Under the pieces are notes generated by a model, which did not search any database, was not told the origin of the DNA, and saw nothing but the letters and a program-made list of their open reading frames with translations. The position numbers and the translations under genes were made by a program. Positions 57,501 to 62,696 of a stretch of 62,696 nucleotides of DNA are shown one piece after another; position 1 is the first letter of the stretch, and the number at the start of each line of letters is the position of its first letter. Origin of the DNA: a virus; the IMG/VR virus record IMGVR_UViG_3300021379_000628, positions 1 to 62,696 of that record; one strand, written 5' to 3'.

Positions 57501-58683
57501 TCTTGCTTGAAGTTGGCAAAGAGTTTATATAATTACCAATACCTTTTATTCTAGCTTTTTCAGATAACAACTCAATACCTGCTAAACCAGCTGGAACAAC
57601 ATACTCAGCTTGACCAGTGTTGAAAAGTTCTTCGACGCTAATACCAAGTTCATTAGCTTTAGTATCGTTAAAGTTTTTTATAGAATTACTAAATATTCTA
57701 ACACCTAATCCAACTGGTGTTGAAACAACAGATGTAAGAAGAGATCCAACACCATCTAAACCAGCAGCAATACCACCACCAATTTTATTTAAAACACCTT
57801 CTTTTTTTCCAACGTTGTAAAAAGCTTGTGTCGGTAGCATCATAGAGTTTGATTCGTCTATTTTAGCCATAGCGTTACCCATGCCAACTAGGTTTTCTTT
57901 GTAAACTTTGTCAGCATACTCTTTACCAAACATATTAGCATTGAAATCATAACCTGTTGTGCCTGCAAAATGATATAAATATTCAGCTTGGCTACCCAAC
58001 GATCTTAATCCTTCCAAACCATTTATTAAAGTTGCAAAAGTAGCTTGGCCAAAAGATAAATCTTCTTCTCCAGCAGCTACTCTAGCAGCTCTCTCTTGCT
58101 TTTGTTTTCTAAACTCCATTTCACCAGCGGATATTCTTTGAGTCTCTTCAAACTCTGTTATTGGTGAAATCTCTCCTTCTTTAGCTTTTTGAACTGCTAT
58201 TTCTTCTTGCGTTGGCTCTTGTAGTCCAGTTACTTGAAGCATTAATTTTCTAGCGGCTTCATTTTCTTCTTGCTGTTGTTTTTCTTTATACTGTTCAGCT
58301 GTTAATACAACTTCAGGTAGCATAACAGGAGCAAGCATACCTTCCTTAGGTTCAGCTAAAACTATAGAACCTTTTTCAGCATACTCTACACCCTCTCTTG
58401 TTTTTACATACTTACCTTTTTCAACGAACTTTGATGGTGGCACCAAGAAAGATTCTTCCGAGTTTGATTCCGTACTCTCGGGTGCTTGCCCGGTTTCCGA
58501 CACCGCAGGCGCACCCGTTTCCACAGTGTCGTTTGTCTTTCCCTTTACTGGTGGATCAGTTGGGTCAGTTGAAGTTTGCTCTAAGCCATATTCATTAACG
58601 TATTCGTCTACAGTTAAATTTTTGTCTTTAGCAGCTTGAGTTACTTCATCTAATGTATATTCAAAACCTTCGTATCTATACAT
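51571..58683 (-). CDS. Giant internal/ejection virion protein with HExxH and HAD motifs (2370 aa)
   Basis: A 2370-residue virion protein of the class ejected with podophage DNA. The N-terminal 130 residues look disordered. At about 675-682 AGHELGHVILYK is an HExxH metallopeptidase motif, and MEEALTLFSDAL offers a distal Glu. At about 1530-1670 RVFDFDDTLARSKS, DLYILTARPAD and FYFADDAIKNV are HAD phosphatase motifs I, II and IV. The C-terminal 500 residues (FLNTRSAVLQTLSATNF; AYSNTPAQYTRIM) are typical of these giant proteins. No RNA-polymerase motif (DxDGD-like) is seen. Confidence 0.85.
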   Translation of the reverse strand: MYRYEGFEYTLDEVTQAAKDKNLTVDEYVNEYGLEQTSTDPTDPPVKGKTNDTVETGAPAVSETGQAPESTESNSEESFLVPPSKFVEKGKYVKTREGVEYAEKGSIVLAEPKEGMLAPVMLPEVVLTAEQYKEKQQQEENEAARKLMLQVTGLQEPTQEEIAVQKAKEGEISPITEFEETQRISAGEMEFRKQKQERAARVAAGEEDLSFGQATFATLINGLEGLRSLGSQAEYLYHFAGTTGYDFNANMFGKEYADKVYKENLVGMGNAMAKIDESNSMMLPTQAFYNVGKKEGVLNKIGGGIAAGLDGVGSLLTSVVSTPVGLGVRIFSNSIKNFNDTKANELGISVEELFNTGQAEYVVPAGLAGIELLSEKARIKGIGNYINSLPTSSKKQMYDLLSVVGTNFFQEWFQGGIGEVNTNLAKGMDLDEAGLAAGKFMMSKEGLEQGFKGMFGALGASVGGKYLTASHAVRTTTENQRIQNSLNELTTLEKAKSRNNITVQELETINTSQQEIISNLKNQFDENDVLVSALSEDQINKIAENSEFLTESVSRINEVNASQDFSKEEKDIMVKSIEQARNRAQQEIYDIRNEGEILVNNIRKAKEAGKYVSDLDFQDFANKEEIDNFLKEQGLDKDLDAKASEQQGFVIQNPETGKQTIIINREVAAREKAMNIAGHELGHVILYKTVKDNPENAISLGNALLNELNKIDAAKIADSNFKKRMERYADQDVDIQMEEALTLFSDALATGDIKFEENVFTKLGDRVRRTLQRFGVKIKFNTGRDVYNFIKDYNKSIEKGDLSLAQVEAAAKGVKGKLVEEAKVKSDEQIVKESRSEEASQKVQQIYEEQGEAGAFDIIEQFKPIVSKLVDKRREAPGFDRQLLTDEIETGDRGLFDLIREYNPDSGVPLAAYINKYLPARAIEASKRVLGEEFVEDVTEAKGVVTEEAVTEVETKPKREVRKPSESTQYSNTILNNAKVESKAQLEDKITKATQDAFKDQEITRFGETRNIPESVAEIYGEAFGINPQTFVDKKRNYQKYDAEGLTRAKQFLVDNASADYARLPKTKDDFGKGTFIPNNVLNVMYTDGQLTGTLKDYIDLIKEKPTKPIYRDKVGQTIRGLMGLHIRNRMLENLIPVKAERLRAGAKFSQSQKKETNEFIENQTFEKTAEELAAENKVWKFISKKLGLDFIDSKNPENVQEMRDWVVNELAPRLPKSFFTQGTLANAGISAAKRGFFFTSIDDINTALENAAFANEDLDIASAVTRKTYVTGGAQGNISKNFLNEFNSDKFKKEQDAKLNGLKKIFKTFETMIQEDNQNAKYIIALLGSTSQGMGHFVRTSAPIKFYSKNLEGGIVEEHTMPASLVAKYLFKAAINGTVDADFKNIQNNYFQGALGKIDDKKLKGKKPDGKPFNYTAMTPEGWKVTDNIWARYFNINVATNDFGIDPNNIVLSNGKTVFETYGINSAGHKVSVEMNKSEQKAAEKNNNTLVSTQKVKLSKSNPSVLPVMSNIDKAMDNARKIDAPIKKIRVFDFDDTLARSKSQVIYEMPDGTTGKLNATQFAERAAELQAQGAEFDFSEFSKVIEGKKGPLFEVAKKINEARGNEDLYILTARPADAAGPIYEFMKANGIEFKQENIIGLGDGTAAAKGRWITSKAAEGYNDFYFADDAIKNVKAVKDALSVFDVKSKVQQAKVKFSKNIDAEFNKILEDKSGIAAEKEYSKAKAEVVGKKLRLPRFIPYSAQDFAGLLYSTLSKGKKGEQQLQWYEETLFKPFSRAMTNLDRARVAMANDYKALKKGLGIVPKNLRKKIPGEVFTNEQAVRVYIWNKQGMEIPGISKTDLKDLTKHVIDNSELQVFADQLIAIQKGREYAKPGEGWLGGTITTDLLEGLNTGRRAEYLQEWQANADIVFSEKNLNKLEAIYGKKYRKAIENSLRRMKTGRNKNYSDDSLTARFTDWLNGSIGVTMFLNTRSAVLQTLSATNFVNFSDNNPYKAGKAFANQPQYWKDFMYLFNSDFLKSRRGGLRMDVTESDIADMAKKGGPKAVVGKILQFGFTPTQMADSFAIASGGATFYRNRINTYKKQGLSQAEAEAKAFEDFRDTAEISQQSSRPDLISQQQAGPLGRPILAYSNTPAQYTRIMDKAVRDLVAGRGDAKTHISKIIYYATAQNLIFNALQQGLFAFAFGDEEPEEEEKVEKYVDVANGMADSVLRGTGLGGAAISVGKNAILRIMREMEKDQPKLEKVGYELTKISPPVSSKLSKINQAARAYQWDKDEMMEKGLSLDNPAYLAGANVIAATTNIPLDRAIKKVNNVIQSTESDLETWERLALLGGWQDWQIGIEEEEKEKAKKPKPKTTRRKTVKRRTITR

Positions 58684-58700
58684 AATTTAATTTTTATTTA

Positions 58701-60413
58701 CTAAGGTAATCTTTTTTTACGTCTTTCTTCTATAAGATTTCCTATTTCAGTTATAACTTTATCAGTAGTTGTATCTTTTCCGTATACACCTTCTTGAGAT
58801 AGTCTAGCCAAAGCGTAGACGTCATCTTTTCTGTTCATGTTAAAAACGTCTTCATTTTTAGTTCCTGGATATAAAGTTATAATCACATCTCCTTTATCAT
58901 TTTTAGATTCCTGAACTTGATCATTTTTAAATATACCACTTAAATATGACAATCTTCTTTTTGGGTTTAATATTTCATTTAAAGTAGTTTTCGCTCTATC
59001 TTCTATTTCTTTAGCTGTTTTTTCAGCTTGAGTAGGTTCTTTGGGCTCGCTATCTTTAATCTGCTTTTCTATTTGACTAGTGACATCAGTAGCTTTTTCT
59101 TTGTAATAAATATGTGTAGGTACTTTCAAACCATTGTAATCAGTTTCTAAATCTATTTCAATACCATTTTTTCTATAAAAATTAATATCTTCTTGTGTGA
59201 CTACTCTAGACTTATAATCAGCACCATATAGTCTATCTAAATCTTTTTGTTTTATAAGATCAGTAACGTAAGCTTTTTGACTAGCTGGATCTGCATTTAA
59301 AAACTTTTCTTTAGCTGCAGCACTAGAATCAGGTAGAGGTAAATTGTACTGCATGTATTTCCATATTTGATCCTCTGGCATATTCATAAAACCATCTACC
59401 TTAGCTTTAATAGCGTCGTTATAAACGCGATCATTCCAAAGCATGTCTGGATCAAAGTGAGTTTCTTCTATTTGAACTGTTTTAAGACCTCTCTTCTGAG
59501 GAGCTCTAACAATTGTTTCTTCTATTAAACCTTTTTTAGTTGGGTTGTTTTGATCATCTATATATTGTGAAGCTCTTAAAGCTTCGTTAGTATCCATATC
59601 AAACTCGTTAAGGTTTGTTAATAAAGAACCTCCTTCAGCAAACTTATCAACGTTTCTTTTCCATTCAAAACTTGCATCTGAATCTTTAAGTTCAGGATAC
59701 ATGGTTTTCATACGTTTCCATAGATCGCTATTAGTATCAAAGCTAGCAGATATACTCATGATGTTATCATAAGTACCATTGTCATTTGCAACTCTACTAA
59801 AGTTTTTATTAACTTTAACGCCTTCAGCGTCTCTATTTAATAAAGCGTTAGAAGCAACCATGTTTTGAAACTCTTCTATACCTGTACCAGCAAAATCAAA
59901 TTTAGTACCAATAGTATAAGGTGATTGATCTTCCAGTGGTTTTAAACCAGCTATAACAGCACCTGCGGCTTCTAACGTTTGTCTTTGAAATTGTTGCGAG
60001 TTACTTACGATCATAGAGTAAGCAGCTCTTTGATCTGAAGTTAAGTTTGGATTTAGCGCTAATTCAGTTTGAGCATCTATAGCACCTATCTTGTAATCAA
60101 CACCTTTGTATTTAAACAACTCACCAGTGGTCATTTGATCTATAGCAGTACCTTTAAATTGCTCTAAAAGACTTTTATCTTTTATACCAGAAGCAGCCGC
60201 TGTTTCGTCATATTGCTTTAAAAATTGTTGCAAAGCTTTATTGCTATATAGTTGTTTAGCTTGCAATTGTTTTTGTACAGCAGCTTTAGCTTCTCTCTGA
60301 CGATCTCTGTATTTAGTAAAAGCTGACAAAAAGTTTTCACCAGCTTTTTGAAAACCTTCAACCATAAACTCTGCAGAGCGATCTAAAATTATTTGTGGGT
60401 TTCTATAACTCAT
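58701..60413 (-). CDS. Internal virion-type protein (570 aa)
   Basis: A 570-residue structural protein upstream of the giant protein gene. The start YRNPQIILDRSAEFMVEGFQ is shared with the 242-residue protein at 18817-19545. The middle is helical and charged (KAAVQKQLQAKQLYSNKALQ). Its place between the Ala-rich internal protein and the giant protein fits a T7 gp15-like ejection component. The role is inferred from order. Confidence 0.7.
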   Translation of the reverse strand: MSYRNPQIILDRSAEFMVEGFQKAGENFLSAFTKYRDRQREAKAAVQKQLQAKQLYSNKALQQFLKQYDETAAASGIKDKSLLEQFKGTAIDQMTTGELFKYKGVDYKIGAIDAQTELALNPNLTSDQRAAYSMIVSNSQQFQRQTLEAAGAVIAGLKPLEDQSPYTIGTKFDFAGTGIEEFQNMVASNALLNRDAEGVKVNKNFSRVANDNGTYDNIMSISASFDTNSDLWKRMKTMYPELKDSDASFEWKRNVDKFAEGGSLLTNLNEFDMDTNEALRASQYIDDQNNPTKKGLIEETIVRAPQKRGLKTVQIEETHFDPDMLWNDRVYNDAIKAKVDGFMNMPEDQIWKYMQYNLPLPDSSAAAKEKFLNADPASQKAYVTDLIKQKDLDRLYGADYKSRVVTQEDINFYRKNGIEIDLETDYNGLKVPTHIYYKEKATDVTSQIEKQIKDSEPKEPTQAEKTAKEIEDRAKTTLNEILNPKRRLSYLSGIFKNDQVQESKNDKGDVIITLYPGTKNEDVFNMNRKDDVYALARLSQEGVYGKDTTTDKVITEIGNLIEERRKKRLP

Positions 60414-60433
60414 CTTTATATTTTATTTATTTT

Positions 60434-61177
60434 TTATCCACCAGGTTTAAAACCACCACCAGCGGCCGCACCAGCTATACTACCAAGACTACTAGCAACA
60501 CCACCCCAAGCAGCAGCTTTAGCTTGGTTAGCTGCGGCAGCCTGCGCTCTAGCAGCATCTTCTTTACCAGCGGCTCTGTCAAGATCAGCATTAAGTCTAT
60601 TTTCTTTTTGAGCAAACACAAAAGCTTTACCTTCAGCCTCAGCAGCTTGAACCCTTTGTCCTTCAGATATTTTAATACCTTGAATTCTTTGTTGTTCAGC
60701 CATTTTAAGCTGTTGCATTTGTTGTTCGCCTTGAGCTTTTAGTTTTTCGTTTTGAGCTTCCTGTTGTTCAATATTAGCTGAAATACCTTGTTTAGATTTT
60801 AAAGCCGCTTGAGCAAGGGCTGTAGCTCCACCAGCAGCTGCACCTGTAGCTCTCAATGTATCTAAGGTATTAGCTAATGCTATATCAGCTTCTTCAGCTT
60901 GCATTTCTGCAGCTTGAGTTGCTACACCAAGCTGAGCGTATGGGTTTCTAATCTGACCAGATAAGTCTTGTGCCATACTGCTAAGATCTTTTACTCCAGC
61001 GTAAGGATTTATAACTGCCTGCCTTTGTGATTTAAGCGCCTCTACTTCGGCTGCGGCAGCATTAGCTCTATTGTTTGCCCCCTTAGCCGCTTGCTTTGCT
61101 TGGTTAGCCGCTACAGCTCCACCTACGACGCTGGTAACTGCTGCTGCCCCAGCTACTATTGCTGATACTGCTGCCAT
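60434..61177 (-). CDS. Internal virion protein, T7 gp14-like (247 aa)
   Basis: A 247-residue Ala/Gln-rich helical protein. The N-terminal AVSAIVAGAAAVTSVVGGAV segment is hydrophobic and the rest is a long coiled coil (AEMQAEEADIALANTLDTLR). A glycine-rich tail (GSIAGAAAGGGFKPGG) ends it. This is the pattern of gp14-like ejection proteins that enter the outer membrane. It lies between the GNAT gene and the 570-residue gene. Confidence 0.75.
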   Translation of the reverse strand: MAAVSAIVAGAAAVTSVVGGAVAANQAKQAAKGANNRANAAAAEVEALKSQRQAVINPYAGVKDLSSMAQDLSGQIRNPYAQLGVATQAAEMQAEEADIALANTLDTLRATGAAAGGATALAQAALKSKQGISANIEQQEAQNEKLKAQGEQQMQQLKMAEQQRIQGIKISEGQRVQAAEAEGKAFVFAQKENRLNADLDRAAGKEDAARAQAAAANQAKAAAWGGVASSLGSIAGAAAGGGFKPGG

Positions 61178-61178
61178 A

Positions 61179-61589
61179 TTAATTTATTCTTTTAGTTATT
61201 TCATGGGACGTGCCTTTATCGACAGTCCAACCTAGTTTTTTATGAGTTTCTATTAAAGATTTTGATCTACCTATAGTAAACATGTAATTAACTCCATTAG
61301 CTTTACAAACATTTTCAGCTGCAACTATAAGAAGCTCTATAGCGTCTTTTCTGTCAGCTTCTTTATATTTTGGGTTAGATACAACCCACTCAAACAAAGC
61401 TCCTTTAGAGTTAGTATAATATATGAATCCTGCAACTATAGGTGTATCTTCTTTGTAAACCATAAGTCCACCAGTTCCGTTGTCAGGTAAAAAGTCTCTA
61501 GGTGGGTTAACCCAATCAGGCCAAGCTTCCCACCACGAACATAATGTCTCCCAGTCTTCTTCTTGAAGACGACGTATATTTAATTCCAT
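61179..61589 (-). CDS. GNAT-fold acetyltransferase-like protein (136 aa)
   Basis: A 136-residue protein with GNAT order: NIRRLQEEDWETLCSWWEAW, then VYKEDTPIVAGFIYYTNSKG, then KDAIELLIVAAENVCKANGV and TIGRSKSLIETHKKLGWTV. This fold occurs in virion genes of podophages next to internal proteins (T7 gp13-like). The acetyl-CoA loop is not strict, so activity is uncertain. It follows the junction-spanning tail gene by five bases. Confidence 0.7.
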   Translation of the reverse strand: MELNIRRLQEEDWETLCSWWEAWPDWVNPPRDFLPDNGTGGLMVYKEDTPIVAGFIYYTNSKGALFEWVVSNPKYKEADRKDAIELLIVAAENVCKANGVNYMFTIGRSKSLIETHKKLGWTVDKGTSHEITKRIN

Positions 61590-61594
61590 TTAAT

Positions 61595-62696
61595 TTAATA
61601 TGATGACTCTACGTACTCTGATGATACCGCAAATAATTCCTTGCCTCCACCAGCGTTTGTTGTAGCGTCTGTTTGTATTTGTGCTGTTAAGAAAAATCCT
61701 TTAACACCAGTCATTGAGTTTCCAAAAACAACCTCTTGTTCTCTTACAGGTGTTCCGTTTACTATATTAGCAAAATATTTATTTTCTTTTCTATTAAATC
61801 CAGCATGACTTATAGGTTGCGTTAATGATGCTGGGTATACATTACCATAATTATCGTAAGCACCTTCATTATAGCTGTATATTCTATTACCTATATCAAA
61901 AATAGGTTCTGTAAATCCTCTACCAGTATCTTTAGTTGTCAAAGATGTAATTTCCCAACCGTTAGAACCTTCATAGTTAATTGTCTTAAATACTTTGGAC
62001 ATGCTAACATTTGGATTTAATATAAATGTTATATTAGAATTAACAATACCTATATCGTAAAAATCTCCTCTGTCAACATTATTAGAATAATGTATATATA
62101 GTTTACCATTTACAAAACTAAAGAACTTATTTCTAATACTACCCATTAAAGTAGGTTTAAAACTTAAGAAACTAGTCCAACCGTTTATAGACTCATCAAA
62201 ATATAAGGTTTTAAAGCTATCAAGATACAAATAGTTGTTCTCGTAGGTTGTATTCCAAGTATTTGAGTTTTGTATAGATACCGTATATGTTTTGTTGTGT
62301 ATATCGTAAGCACCAACTATACCAGTTATAACACCGTTATTGAACTCGTCTCTAAACCAGTCTTTCATACCGTAGTTAGAGATTTCAGTTATACCGTCCA
62401 TAGATAATCTAAGAACAGCGTTACGCCTTGTGTCTGTAAAGTATTTTTGATAACCGTAAACAGCAAAGCTTTCTGGGTTGTTACTAATACCAAATTCACC
62501 AGCATAAGGAACTATCTGGCCTATAACAACGTTTGACGAAGTTACAGTACCTCCACCTTCAGCAGAGTAGATAGCGTCTTTATCTATAAGTGCTCTACTA
62601 ACTTTATTCTCTTGAAACACTGTTAGGTTTGTATCTTCAGCATATAACTTCTGTATACTACCATAGCCAGGGTCCACGCTTTTCGTTATAGCATCA
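61595..62696 (-). CDS. Tail hub-associated protein, C-terminal part (gene spans the junction)
   Basis: The continuation of the gene that starts at 453. The frame is open to the right edge, and removing the duplicated 139 bases gives one 471-residue protein. QENKVSRALIDKDAIYSAEG, GISNNPESFAVYGYQKYFTD, and LRLSMDGITEISNYGMKDWF are recognisable segments of tail hub/stabilisation proteins in marine and crAss-like podophages. It probably completes the tail hub formed by the 1394-residue protein. An ATG-like MDPGYG start at 62677 is an artefact of the cut. Confidence 0.85.
   Translation of the reverse strand, partial: DAITKSVDPGYGSIQKLYAEDTNLTVFQENKVSRALIDKDAIYSAEGGGTVTSSNVVIGQIVPYAGEFGISNNPESFAVYGYQKYFTDTRRNAVLRLSMDGITEISNYGMKDWFRDEFNNGVITGIVGAYDIHNKTYTVSIQNSNTWNTTYENNYLYLDSFKTLYFDESINGWTSFLSFKPTLMGSIRNKFFSFVNGKLYIHYSNNVDRGDFYDIGIVNSNITFILNPNVSMSKVFKTINYEGSNGWEITSLTTKDTGRGFTEPIFDIGNRIYSYNEGAYDNYGNVYPASLTQPISHAGFNRKENKYFANIVNGTPVREQEVVFGNSMTGVKGFFLTAQIQTDATTNAGGGKELFAVSSEYVESSY
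62558..62696. repeat. Terminal direct repeat, right copy (circular overlap)
   Basis: Identical to bases 1-139 except for C at 62684 against A at 127. Both encode Thr in the tail gene. It indicates that the window ends should be joined. Confidence 0.95.

Noticed and set aside
51571-58683. Virion RNA polymerase in the giant protein
   Set aside because: No DxDGD-like catalytic motif or double-psi barrel pattern was seen; the only enzymatic motifs are HExxH and HAD.
1-62696. CRISPR array, insertion sequence or integrase/attachment site
   Set aside because: No regularly spaced repeats, transposase motifs or integrase motifs were seen on either strand.

Overview
The window reads as a complete, circular-mapping genome of a lytic, short-tailed (podovirus-like) phage of about 62.6 kb. 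The first 139 bases recur as the last 139 with one mismatch, and one tail gene is cut by this junction and reads straight across it. The host is probably a marine member of the Bacteroidota (flavobacteria). This is inferred from the low G+C, from starts preceded by A/T-rich tracts without Shine-Dalgarno motifs, and from resemblance of many proteins to marine flavophage and distant crAss-like families. There is no tape-measure, tail-tube or sheath gene. A P22 gp10-like hub, connector proteins and internal ejection-type proteins are present instead. I found no integrase, phage RNA polymerase or DNA polymerase.

Layout: two divergent arms start from a control region at 29057-29587. The minus-strand late arm runs from 29056 down to 1, crosses the junction, and continues from 62696 down to 49830. 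In transcription order it encodes three fibre-type proteins and a fibre-associated protein (two with S74 chaperone tips); small basic or conserved proteins; GroEL and GroES; a winged-helix protein; a run of small virion-associated proteins including an HExxH mini-protein and a Cys-rich/EF-hand-like protein; a holin candidate; a tandem cpn10-like protein; a small terminase candidate, TerL, portal, scaffold and major capsid protein; connectors and tail hub; a GNAT protein; internal virion proteins including a 2370-residue protein with metallopeptidase and HAD motifs; and a lysis group with an M15 endolysin. The plus-strand arm (29.4-49.7 kb) begins with about thirty tightly packed small genes. 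It continues with DNA ligase, an HTH protein, a sigma factor, an ERF annealing protein, an exonuclease, an SSB-like protein, primase-helicase, a thymidylate synthase-family enzyme whose motif favours dCMP, two MazG-like proteins, an endonuclease, NrdB, a 2OG-Fe(II) oxygenase and NrdA. The arms converge on a bidirectional terminator at 49761-49800.

The most unusual features are non-coding. Three RNAs at 29.9, 31.9 and 33.5 kb have a tRNA- or tmRNA-like acceptor stem and T-arm but no normal D/anticodon body. A bipartite promoter-like element with fixed geometry (ACARACAAAA, 11 bases, YTGGATAATATA) occurs five times between 29.4 and 31.6 kb. An inverted repeat in the divergent control region recurs over the start codon of the HTH gene and suggests a regulatory circuit.

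Inferred working: host polymerase fires the repeated early promoters. Ligase, primase-helicase, SSB, ERF and exonuclease replicate and recombine DNA with the host polymerase, while RNR, the TS-family enzyme and MazG-like proteins reshape nucleotide pools, perhaps making a modified cytosine. The phage sigma factor redirects host polymerase, possibly to the late arm, where phage chaperonins help fold virion proteins.
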